Source: an uncultured Clostridia bacterium (GTDB lineage Bacteria > Bacillota > Clostridia > TANB77 > CAG-508). From it: a stretch of 21,968 nucleotides of DNA. The DNA lies in NCBI GenBank assembly GCA_944390505.1, contig CALXQF010000006.1:1-21968 (forward strand), given 5' to 3'. The number at the start of each line of letters is the position of its first letter. Position 1 is the first letter of the stretch. This document shows positions 14,455-21,655 of this stretch, piece after piece. Below the pieces are notes generated by a model, which saw nothing but the letters and a program-made list of their open reading frames with translations, made no database searches and was not told the origin of the DNA. A program made the position numbers and the translations under genes.

Positions 14455-14799
14455 ATGAAAAAGATGAAAACATTAAAGAAAAATTATGAATTTCAAAATG
14501 TTTTGAAAAAAGGTAAATTTTATATTGGAAAACAAATTACAATATATATAACAAAAAATAGGGAAGAGGCAAATCAGTTTGGAATTGCTATTTCTAAAAA
14601 AACATGTAATGCAGTAAAAAGAAATTTTATTAAGAGAAAAATTAGAGAAAATTACCGACTTATCCAAAATAAATTAGCTAAAGGTTATAATATTGTTTTT
14701 TTGTGGAATAAAAAAGAGCCAATAGAAAATGCAAATTTTCACATTATTAGGGAAGATATGCACAAAAGTTTTCAAAAGGCAGGAATTTTAATACAATGA
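14455..14799 (+). CDS. rnpA: Ribonuclease P protein component
   Basis: RnpA is the basic protein subunit that assists RNase P RNA in maturing tRNA 5' ends. The 114 residues carry the diagnostic RNR region KRNFIKRKIRENYR, preceded by FGIAISKKTCNAV, and the N-terminal LKKNYEFQNVLKKGK. Length is normal. There is no good ribosome site: only a weak GAGTGA stands before the ATG at 14455, and a second in-frame ATG at 14464 is no better. Low expression after the rpmH terminator would fit. It overlaps yidD by four bases (ATGA). Confidence 0.95.
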   Translation: MKKMKTLKKNYEFQNVLKKGKFYIGKQITIYITKNREEANQFGIAISKKTCNAVKRNFIKRKIRENYRLIQNKLAKGYNIVFLWNKKEPIENANFHIIREDMHKSFQKAGILIQ

Positions 14800-15014
14800 A
14801 AAAAGTACTTATTTTTTTCATCAAATGTTATCAAAAATGGATTTCACCAATTTTTAATTTTTTTGGAATTCATTGTAAATTTTATCCTAGTTGCTCAAAT
14901 TATATGTTGCAAGCAATTCAAAAATATGGTGCTTGTAAAGGTGTATTTTTAGGGATTAAGCGATTATTAAGGTGTCATCCTTTTGCAAAGGGTGGATATG
15001 ATCCTTTAAATTAG
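14796..15014 (+). CDS. yidD: Membrane protein insertion efficiency factor YidD
   Basis: The 72-residue protein shows the YidD signature: an amphipathic N-terminal helix (FFIKCYQKWISP), then CKFYPSCSNYMLQAI and a GIKRLLRCHPFAKGGYDPL ending, with the conserved cysteines. YidD sits at the inner face of the membrane and aids YidC/Sec insertion. The ATG overlaps the rnpA stop (ATGA), so translation is probably coupled. yidC follows 11 bases later. Confidence 0.95.
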   Translation: MKKVLIFFIKCYQKWISPIFNFFGIHCKFYPSCSNYMLQAIQKYGACKGVFLGIKRLLRCHPFAKGGYDPLN

Positions 15015-15025
15015 GGAGGAAATAC

Positions 15026-15973
15026 ATGGGATTTATATCAGAAATATTTGGTTATTTATTAAATTGGCTTTATCAAATTTTTAATAATTATGGAATTGCT
15101 ATTATCATTTTTTCCATTATTTTAAAAATTATTTTAATACCAATTACAATAAAACAACAAAAATCATTAAAAAAGTCAGCTGAACTACAAAAGGAAATGA
15201 CAGAAATTCAAAAGAAGTATAAAAATAATCCAGAAAAATTAAATCAAGCAACAATAGAACTTTATAAAAGAGAAAAAATGAGTCCATTTAGTGGGTGTTT
15301 AAGTTCTATTTTACAAATTATTATTATTTTATCTGTATTTTGGTTAGTAAGTCAGCCACTTACCTATATGACTAGAACAAACCCAGAATTAATAGAAAAA
15401 TATGCCAAAGAAATGCAAGAAAGTGGTTATAATTCTAATAATAGTTATGTTCAAATTGCAGTTATTGATTATGCAGAAACCAAATACCAAGAATTAACGG
15501 CACAATTAGAACAAGAAAATGTAGAAAACAGGGAAGAACTAGAAGCTAAGAGAGATGAATATAATCAATTAAGATTAAATATGGACTTTTTAGGACTAGA
15601 TTTAAGTAAAGTACCAACTCAAAGTTTAAATGATTGGAAAGTATATATTATCCCAGCTTTATATGTAATTACATCTGCTATTTCTATCAAAATAACAACA
15701 AATATGCAAAATAAAAAGAAGAAGAAAGAAATTGTAGTTGCAAAAGAAGGAGAAGAAGAACCAGATCCAATGGAACAAATGCAACAAATGAACAAGAGCA
15801 TGATGTATATGATGCCAATTATGTCTGTTATGATTGCAGCAATTGCACCTCTTGGTTTGGCTTTATATTGGTTAATTAGTAATATTTTAATGATTATAGA
15901 AAGATTAATTATTAACAAAGTAATGGATGTTATAGAAAAAAAAGACAGTAAGGAGGAAACAGCTAATGAGTAA
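15026..15973 (+). CDS. yidC: Membrane protein insertase YidC (OxaA family)
   Basis: YidC inserts and folds membrane proteins alone or with SecYEG. The 315 residues have the Gram-positive form without the large periplasmic domain. A first hydrophobic segment (about residues 15-40) runs into the cytosolic coiled-coil loop IKQQKSLKKSAELQKEMTEI with its basic residues. Then come the core segments around LSSILQIIIILSVFWLV (residues 90-110), IPALYVITSAISI and MYMMPIMSVMIAAIAPLGLALYW. A charged Glu-rich insertion (residues 130-185) separates segments 2 and 3. No lipobox cysteine is visible at the N-terminus, unlike SpoIIIJ-type lipoproteins. The start has AGGGAGGAAA before the ATG. It overlaps jag by eight bases. 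Confidence 0.95.
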   Translation: MGFISEIFGYLLNWLYQIFNNYGIAIIIFSIILKIILIPITIKQQKSLKKSAELQKEMTEIQKKYKNNPEKLNQATIELYKREKMSPFSGCLSSILQIIIILSVFWLVSQPLTYMTRTNPELIEKYAKEMQESGYNSNNSYVQIAVIDYAETKYQELTAQLEQENVENREELEAKRDEYNQLRLNMDFLGLDLSKVPTQSLNDWKVYIIPALYVITSAISIKITTNMQNKKKKKEIVVAKEGEEEPDPMEQMQQMNKSMMYMMPIMSVMIAAIAPLGLALYWLISNILMIIERLIINKVMDVIEKKDSKEETANE

Positions 15974-16685
15974 AAGTATTATAGCAGAAGGAAAAACATC
16001 AACAGAAGCTATTGAGAAGGGACTAAAAGAGTTGAAAGTTTCCAAAGATAAGGTAGAGATTAAAATATTAGAAAATGAAGATAAAAGAAGTTTTTTTAGT
16101 ATTTTAACACCTAGAGTTGTAAAAGTAGAATTGACCTTAAAAGAAAATCATGGTAAAGAAAAAGAAACAAAACAGGTAGAAGAAAGAAAAGAACATATTA
16201 AACAATCAGATAAAAATAATAGCTTAAATGAAGAAGAAAAAGCAAAAGTAAAAGAAAATTTAACAAGTTTTTTAAATGAATTTACAGCAAATTTATCAAA
16301 TGTGCAATATGAAATTTCTTCAGATGATGAATATATTTATATTACATTAAATGGGGAAGATGCAGGAAGATTAATTGGATATAGAGGAGAGACATTAAAT
16401 TCATTACAAACAATCTTATCTTCTATTGCTAATAAGAATATAGAGAAAAAAGTACATATTATATTAGATATTGAAAATTATCGTGAAAAAAGAAAAGTAG
16501 CATTAGAAGAGTTAGCAGATAAATTAACAAGAACTGTTATTAGAACAGGTAAGCAAGTAACATTAGAACCAATGTCTGCTTATGAAAGGAAGATTATCCA
16601 TAATCGTTTGCAAAGTAGCCAAAGGGTAAAAACATTTAGTATTGGTGAAGAACCATATAGAAAAGTAGTTATTTCAAAAAAATAA
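15966..16685 (+). CDS. jag: RNA-binding protein Jag (KhpB/EloR type)
   Basis: The protein has the three-part Jag layout. A Jag-N domain (residues 1-55, SIIAEGKTSTEAIEKGLKEL) is followed by a charged linker (56-95). Then come a KH domain with GRLIGYRGETLNSLQ (about residues 135-150) and a C-terminal R3H domain with LEPMSAYERKIIHNRL and the R-x-x-x-H core. KhpB/EloR proteins bind RNA and link to cell elongation and division in Gram-positives. GGAGGAAAC precedes the ATG, which overlaps the yidC end by eight bases, the standard yidC-jag coupling. A terminator follows at 16697-16747. Confidence 0.94.
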   Translation: MSKSIIAEGKTSTEAIEKGLKELKVSKDKVEIKILENEDKRSFFSILTPRVVKVELTLKENHGKEKETKQVEERKEHIKQSDKNNSLNEEEKAKVKENLTSFLNEFTANLSNVQYEISSDDEYIYITLNGEDAGRLIGYRGETLNSLQTILSSIANKNIEKKVHIILDIENYREKRKVALEELADKLTRTVIRTGKQVTLEPMSAYERKIIHNRLQSSQRVKTFSIGEEPYRKVVISKK

Positions 16686-16696
16686 TCAAAAATCGG

Positions 16697-16747
16697 AAGT
16701 CAAAGTTCGGATTTTAGTTTTAAAAACTAGTTCTAACTTTGACTTTT
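16697..16747 (+). terminator. Terminator of the rnpA-yidD-yidC-jag operon
   Basis: AAGTCAAAGTT (16697-16707) pairs with AACTTTGACTT (16735-16745), and the run of T continues to 16747. The loop holds a smaller TAGTTTT/AAAACTA stem, giving a two-tier hairpin. Confidence 0.85.
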
Positions 16748-16800
16748 TTATAAAATAGGAAAATAGATTTTTAAATGTAGAAAGGGATGAAATAAGAAAA

Positions 16801-18180
16801 ATGAGTACAATTGCAGCTATTTCAACAGCACCAGGAAATGGTGGAATTGGAATTATAAGAATGAGTGGAAAGGAATGTTTTTCGATTTTAGAAAAGATTT
16901 TTATTCCAAAACAAAAACAAAATATAGAAGAAATTTCAGGTTATACGATGAAATATGGGTGGATTGTTCATCCAAAAACAAAAGAAGTAATTGATGAAGT
17001 ATTAGTATCCTTTTTTAAAAGTCCAAAAAGCTATACAACAGAAGATATGTGTGAAATTAATTCACATGGTGGAATGGTTGTAGAAGAGCAAATTCTGGAA
17101 CAATGCTTATTAGCAGGGGCAGAATTAGCAGAGCCAGGAGAATTTACAAAAAGAGCTTTTTTAAATGGAAGAATTGATTTATCACAAGCAGAAGGAATTA
17201 TTGACTTAATTAATGCCAAAACCAAACAGGAAGCAAAAGCATCTTTGAACCAGCTACAAGGAATGTTATCACAAAGAATACAAGGGATTAGAAAACAATT
17301 ATTAAGTATGATGGCAGATATCGAGGCATCAATTGATTATCCAGAATATGATGAAGTACCAGAAATCACAAATCAAAAAATGACCGAAGAATTAGAAAAA
17401 ATAGAGGAAGAACTAATCAAATTAGAAAAAAGCTTTGATAGTGGAAAAATACTAAAAGAAGGAATAAAAACAGTTATTATAGGCAAACCAAATGCAGGTA
17501 AATCTTCTTTATTAAATGCAATTTTAAAAGAAGAGAGGGCTATTGTGAGCCGAATAGAAGGTACTACACGTGATACGATAGAAGAAATGGTGCATCTAAA
17601 AGGAATTCCGTTAAAACTCATTGATACTGCTGGAATTCGCAATACAAAAGATGAAATAGAAAAAATTGGAGTAGAAAAAGCAATACAATTATCTGAAAAT
17701 GCAGACCTTGTGATAGCTATTTTTGATAATACAAAGCCTTTAGAAGAAGAAGATAAGAGAATTTTAGAAATGATTGAAAATAAAAAAGCAATTATTTTAT
17801 TAAATAAAATAGATGAAAAAGATATTCATTTAGAAAATACAGATGAAATGCAGCAAATTCATAAACCGATTATTAAAATTTCAGCTAAAACACAAGAAGG
17901 TTTAGAACAATTATATGAACAAATACTATCTTTATTTCAACTAAATGAAATAGAGTTAGATAGTGGAGATGTAATTACGAATATCAGGCATAAAAATCAA
18001 ATTAGAAAGGCAATTGATGATTTAGAAAATGCAAAACAAGCAATAAAGGAAAATATGCCAGTGGATATCATTGCAGTTGCAATTAAACAATCCTTAGAAG
18101 ATTTAAGTAGTATTACTGGAGAAAATGTTTCAGAAGATATTATACAAGAAATTTTCTCTAAATTTTGTTTAGGAAAGTAG
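16801..18180 (+). CDS. mnmE: tRNA modification GTPase MnmE
   Basis: MnmE works with MnmG to install the (carboxymethyl)aminomethyl group at U34 of certain tRNAs. The 459-aa length is normal. The N-terminal formyl-THF-binding domain starts STIAAISTAPGNGGIGIIR. The central G domain (about residues 220-375) has GKPNAGKSSLLNAIL, DTAGIR and LLNKID. The C-terminal helical domain ends FCLGK, carrying the catalytic Cys. The ribosome site AAAGGGATG is further than usual (about 12 bases) from the ATG, so initiation may be modest. It starts a new transcription unit after the jag terminator. mnmG follows only after a 534-base repeat-rich gap. Confidence 0.97.
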   Translation: MSTIAAISTAPGNGGIGIIRMSGKECFSILEKIFIPKQKQNIEEISGYTMKYGWIVHPKTKEVIDEVLVSFFKSPKSYTTEDMCEINSHGGMVVEEQILEQCLLAGAELAEPGEFTKRAFLNGRIDLSQAEGIIDLINAKTKQEAKASLNQLQGMLSQRIQGIRKQLLSMMADIEASIDYPEYDEVPEITNQKMTEELEKIEEELIKLEKSFDSGKILKEGIKTVIIGKPNAGKSSLLNAILKEERAIVSRIEGTTRDTIEEMVHLKGIPLKLIDTAGIRNTKDEIEKIGVEKAIQLSENADLVIAIFDNTKPLEEEDKRILEMIENKKAIILLNKIDEKDIHLENTDEMQQIHKPIIKISAKTQEGLEQLYEQILSLFQLNEIELDSGDVITNIRHKNQIRKAIDDLENAKQAIKENMPVDIIAVAIKQSLEDLSSITGENVSEDIIQEIFSKFCLGK

Positions 18181-18353
18181 AACAAAAAGACATAAAAGAT
18201 AAAAATTAACCGATAAGTTTTACAAAATACGAATGCTAGAACATGCTATATAAATATAGTTTGCGGGCGTGAAACATTCGTGAAACACGAACACTGATAC
18301 ACAACAAAAAGACAAAAAATAAAAAGTAAAATAAAGGAAATGGCTATAAATGG

Positions 18354-18373
18354 CGTTCGACAAAATTCGACAT
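18354..18373 (+). repeat. Dispersed 20-bp TTCGAC motif, copy 2
   Basis: CGTTCGACAAAATTCGACAT matches 18 of 20 bases of 6093-6112. It runs straight into the 8-bp palindrome GACATGTC. Confidence 0.5.
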
Positions 18374-18465
18374 GTCAAAAAGTTTTACGAAACAGTGATT
18401 TTCGTTTCATAGAAAACTGGAAAAATTTTTGCAATAGATACAAAAAATTATTATGCAATTATCCG

Positions 18466-18641
18466 TTCAAATTAAATATATTGCAACGTTTGACCTTGGT
18501 GTCGCAATTTTCAATTGTGCAAGAAAATCCGTGATTTTCTGCACATGTTGGTAGGAAAATTGCTCCAATTCGCACTTCGTAGCAAAGCCACTTCGTTTGG
18601 TCGCTTACGCGGTCTACACTTTGCAATATATTTAATTTGAA
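18466..18641. repeat. 176-bp inverted-repeat element (MITE-like or structured RNA)
   Basis: The perfect 21-bp arms at 18466-18486 and 18621-18641 (TTGCAATATATTTAATTTGA plus one more A) enclose 134 bases. Nested inside are GCAATTTTC (18504-18512) facing GAAAATTGC (18555-18563), and a tight hairpin GTGCAAGAAAATC/GATTTTCTGCAC with one bulged A (18518-18544). The element has no transposase and no certain target-site duplication, though AATTA occurs just outside both arms. It could be a miniature transposon or a folded leader RNA for mnmG. Confidence 0.65.
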
Positions 18642-18714
18642 TATGTAATTATATAAGAACATTATTTAGTAACTATTAAAAGAATATAATTGAAAAAATA
18701 AGGGAGGTAATAAA

Positions 18715-20601
18715 ATGAAATATGATGCAGGAAAGTATGATGTAGCAGTGATTGGGGCAGGACATGCAGGATGCGAAGCAGCTCTAGCAACAGCTAGATT
18801 AGGATTAAAGACATTACTGTTTTCTATTAGCCTAGAAGCAGTTGCTAATATGCCTTGTAATCCACATATAGGAGGAAGCTCTAAAGGACATTTAGTAATG
18901 GAAATAGACTGCCTAGGAGGGGAGATGGGCAAAAATATTGATAAAACATATACACAATTAAGGATGCTCAATACTTCAAAAGGACCAGCAGTCTATTCTT
19001 TAAGAGCGCAAGCAGATAGAAAAAGATATCAAATGGAAATGAAACATACTTTAGAAAAACAACCTAATTTATACTTGAAACAAGCAGAGATTGTGAATAT
19101 AGGAGTAGTAGATGGAAAGGCAAAATCAGTTGAAACTAATATAGGAGCAGTTTATCAGGTGGATAATGTAATTTTGGCTACAGGTACCTATTTAAAGGGA
19201 AAGATATATATAGGAGAGGTATCTTATGAAAGCGGACCAGATGGTGTATTTCCAGCAAATGAATTATCTAACATATTAAAAGATTTAGGAATCAATTTGG
19301 TAAGATTTAAAACAGGAACTCCTGCAAGGGTCAACAGAAATTCTATCGATTTTTCTAAAATGGAAAGGCAGGATGGAGATGAAAATCCAATTCCTTTCTC
19401 TTTTGAAGATAAAATAGAGAGCAAAGAGCCACAATTACCATGTTATTTGACTTATACCAATGAAAAAACACATGAAATTATTAGGCAAAACTTGCACCGT
19501 TCACCACTTTATGGAGGTGAGATTACAGGAACAGGACCAAGATATTGCCCTTCTATTGAAGATAAAGTAGTTCGTTTTGCAGATAAGGAAAGACATCAAA
19601 TCTTTATAGAGCCAGTAGGAAGGGATACAGAAGAAATGTATGTACAAGGAATGAGTTCTTCTCTTCCAGAAGATGTTCAAATCGCCATGTATCGTACGAT
19701 TGCGGGGTTAGAACATGTAGAATTTACAAGGCCAGCCTATGCAATAGAATATGATTGTATTGATCCTTCTGAACTAAAATTATCATTAGAACATAAGAAA
19801 ATAAATGGAATGTTTTTTGCAGGACAAATTAATGGTACTTCTGGCTATGAGGAAGCAGCAGCACAAGGCATTATAGCAGGAATTAATGTAGCACAAAAAG
19901 TAAAGGGAAAAGAGCCAATTGTTTTAGATCGTTCGCAAGCATATATAGGAGTTTTAATCGATGATATTGTAACTAAAGGAACGAATGAACCATATAGAAT
20001 GATGACATCTAGGGCAGAATATAGGTTATTATTAAGACAGGATAATGCAGATTTAAGATTAACTGAAATAGGGCATGAAGTAGGCTTAATATCAGAAGAG
20101 AGATATCAAAAGTTTTTAAAGAAAAAGCAAGAAATTGAGGCAGAAGTGGAAAGATTAGAGAATACTGTGATAAAGCCAACAGAGAAAGTAAATGAATTTT
20201 TAGTAGCAAATGGGTCTTCCATTCTTACAACTGGAGCAAAATTAGCAGAATTACTAAGAAGAACAGAGCTAGACTATGATAAATTAGGAGAAATTGACAG
20301 TGAAAGACCAGAATTACCAAAAGAAGTAACAAATGAAGTAGAAATCGAAGTAAAATATAAAGGATATATTAAATTACAAAAACAGCAAGTAGAGAAATTT
20401 AAAAAGCTAGAAAAGAAACTATTACCACAAAATATAGATTATTCTCAAATTAAAGGATTAAGAATTGAAGCAAGGCAAAAATTAAACAAAATAAGGCCAA
20501 ATTCTGTAGGACAGGCATCTAGGATTTCAGGGGTTTCACCAGCTGATATTTCAGTATTATTAATCTATTTAGAGCAATTGAAAGAGGCTAACAATGGCTA
20601 A
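18715..20601 (+). CDS. mnmG: tRNA uridine 5-carboxymethylaminomethyl modification enzyme MnmG (GidA)
   Basis: MnmG is the FAD-dependent partner of MnmE in wobble U34 modification. The 628-aa length is standard. The N-terminal FAD-binding site reads DVAVIGAGHAGCEAALATARLG. The family signatures NPHIGGSSKGHL, LRMLNTSKGPAVYSLRAQAD, and later GTSGYEEAAAQGIIAGINVA and PYRMMTSRAEYRLLLRQDNAD are present. The C-terminal helical domain ends with SVGQASRISGVSPADISVLL. AGGGAGGTAA lies six bases before the ATG. A TATAAT at about 18684 may be the -10 of its own promoter. rsmG follows after 60 bases on the same strand. Confidence 0.98.
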   Translation: MKYDAGKYDVAVIGAGHAGCEAALATARLGLKTLLFSISLEAVANMPCNPHIGGSSKGHLVMEIDCLGGEMGKNIDKTYTQLRMLNTSKGPAVYSLRAQADRKRYQMEMKHTLEKQPNLYLKQAEIVNIGVVDGKAKSVETNIGAVYQVDNVILATGTYLKGKIYIGEVSYESGPDGVFPANELSNILKDLGINLVRFKTGTPARVNRNSIDFSKMERQDGDENPIPFSFEDKIESKEPQLPCYLTYTNEKTHEIIRQNLHRSPLYGGEITGTGPRYCPSIEDKVVRFADKERHQIFIEPVGRDTEEMYVQGMSSSLPEDVQIAMYRTIAGLEHVEFTRPAYAIEYDCIDPSELKLSLEHKKINGMFFAGQINGTSGYEEAAAQGIIAGINVAQKVKGKEPIVLDRSQAYIGVLIDDIVTKGTNEPYRMMTSRAEYRLLLRQDNADLRLTEIGHEVGLISEERYQKFLKKKQEIEAEVERLENTVIKPTEKVNEFLVANGSSILTTGAKLAELLRRTELDYDKLGEIDSERPELPKEVTNEVEIEVKYKGYIKLQKQQVEKFKKLEKKLLPQNIDYSQIKGLRIEARQKLNKIRPNSVGQASRISGVSPADISVLLIYLEQLKEANNG

Positions 20602-20661
20602 TTTTGAATAAGTAAAGTAGAATAGAAATAGATGAAAATAAAAATGAAAAAGGAGTAAAAT

Positions 20662-21384
20662 ATGGAAAAAAGAGAATTTATATTAGAATTTTCCCATAAA
20701 GCGCAGTTATTACCAATAGAAGTAGATGAGAGTCAAATAGAACAATTTTACACTTATATGGAACTATTATTACAATGGAATGAAAAAATGAATTTAACAG
20801 CAATTACACAGCCAAAAGAAGTAATTGTAAAGCATTTTATGGATAGCTTAACAGTTTTACCTTATTTAGATGGTGCAGAAAAAATATTGGATATTGGCAC
20901 AGGGGCAGGTTTTCCGGGAATTCCTCTTAGAATTATAGAAAAAGAAAAAAAGTTTACCTTACTAGATTCATTAAATAAAAGAGTCATCTTTTTAAATGAA
21001 GTAATTCAAAAATTAGGACTAGAAAAGATACAAGCGATTCATGGTAGAGCAGAAGAAATAGCGCAAAAGCCAGAAGATAGGGAAAAATATGATATAGTTG
21101 TTTCAAGAGCAGTGGCAAAACTAAATAGTTTAGTAGAATATATGTTGCCATTTCTTACTATTGGTGGAAAATGTATTTGTATGAAATCATCAGATGTAGA
21201 AGAAGAAATCAAAGAAGCTAAAAATGCAATTCATATTTTAGGAGGAGAGATAGAGAAAGTTGATGAAATCATCTTACCAGAAAGTGATATTAAGAGAAAA
21301 ATGATTGTGATAAAAAAGATAAATACTACTCCAAAAAAATTCCCAAGAAAACCGGGAATGGCTACAAAGGAGCCAATTGCATAG
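20662..21384 (+). CDS. rsmG: 16S rRNA (guanine-N7) methyltransferase RsmG (GidB)
   Basis: RsmG methylates N7 of G527 (E. coli numbering) of 16S rRNA using S-adenosylmethionine. The 240 residues contain WNEKMNLTAITQPKEVIVKH, the SAM-binding motif ILDIGTGAGFPGIPL (about residues 74-88), then DSLNKRVIFLNEV, YDIVVSRAVAKLN, and a C-terminal RKPGMATKEPI that is typical of the family. AAGGAG lies six or seven bases before the ATG. It is placed between mnmG and parA as in many Bacillota, and probably shares the mnmG transcript. Confidence 0.97.
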   Translation: MEKREFILEFSHKAQLLPIEVDESQIEQFYTYMELLLQWNEKMNLTAITQPKEVIVKHFMDSLTVLPYLDGAEKILDIGTGAGFPGIPLRIIEKEKKFTLLDSLNKRVIFLNEVIQKLGLEKIQAIHGRAEEIAQKPEDREKYDIVVSRAVAKLNSLVEYMLPFLTIGGKCICMKSSDVEEEIKEAKNAIHILGGEIEKVDEIILPESDIKRKMIVIKKINTTPKKFPRKPGMATKEPIA

Positions 21385-21399
21385 ATATTAATATTTTTT

Positions 21400-21514
21400 G
21401 TTACAATTCACAGCCTATAATTAATTTCAAGTAACTGTTATATATGCATTACTCCAATAAAAATACATATATAACAGTTACAATAATAAAATGCTGTAAA
21501 TTGAAACTTTTTTT
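21400..21514. repeat. Large palindrome made of two inverted copies of the 46-bp unit
   Basis: The inner arms GTAACTGTTATATATG (21431-21446) and CATATATAACAGTTAC (21466-21481) are perfect over 16 bp around a 19-base loop. The outer arms GTTACAATTCACAGC (21400-21414) and GCTGTAAATTGAAAC (21493-21507) are imperfect. Each half matches the unit at 11087-11042 before recF. On the plus strand the outer stem is followed by seven T, so it can also act as the rsmG terminator. Confidence 0.7.
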
Positions 21515-21543
21515 CCAAAAATTCTGAAATTTTTATAATTTGC

Positions 21544-21592
21544 ATTGACATATAATGAATATTTTTATATCATTAATATGTCAATTTTTTTA
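21544..21592 (+). promoter_or_regulatory. Palindrome carrying a parA promoter, or rsmG terminator
   Basis: ATTGACATATAATGA (21544-21558) is mirrored by TCATTAATATGTCAAT (21570-21585) with one extra base, followed by a run of T. The same DNA reads as a promoter: TTGACA (21545-21550), 17 bases, TATCAT (21568-21573). The palindrome covers both promoter elements, as an operator would. Terminator and promoter/operator readings cannot be told apart here. Confidence 0.55.
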
Positions 21593-21655
21593 TGAAATAA
21601 TAGTAAAACTATAAACATAAAAAGGTGACATAACACAGAAGAGGGAGGCTTTTTA

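Larger units (their letters stand above)
18181..18714. other. Repeat-rich intergenic region between mnmE and mnmG
   Basis: Bacterial mnmE and mnmG are usually close, but here 534 bases with no credible gene separate them. Layers seen from left to right: a palindromic patch with ACGAATG (18228-18234) and CATTCGT (18275-18281) and two direct CGTGAAACA words (18268-18288); the TTCGAC repeat at 18354-18373 with the abutting palindrome GACATGTC; and a large inverted-repeat element at 18466-18641. GC content of the patches is higher than the flanks. A plus-strand frame of 64 codons at 18340-18534 runs through the repeats and is not supported as a gene. Confidence 0.7.

Noticed and set aside
18340..18534. 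Plus-strand frame of 64 codons between mnmE and mnmG
   Set aside because: It runs through the TTCGAC repeat and into the left arm of the inverted repeat; it has no convincing ribosome site, and its sequence is explained by the repeats.
18459..18662. Minus-strand frame of 67 codons over the inverted-repeat element
   Set aside because: It spans both arms and the nested hairpins; a palindromic element produces such frames on both strands.
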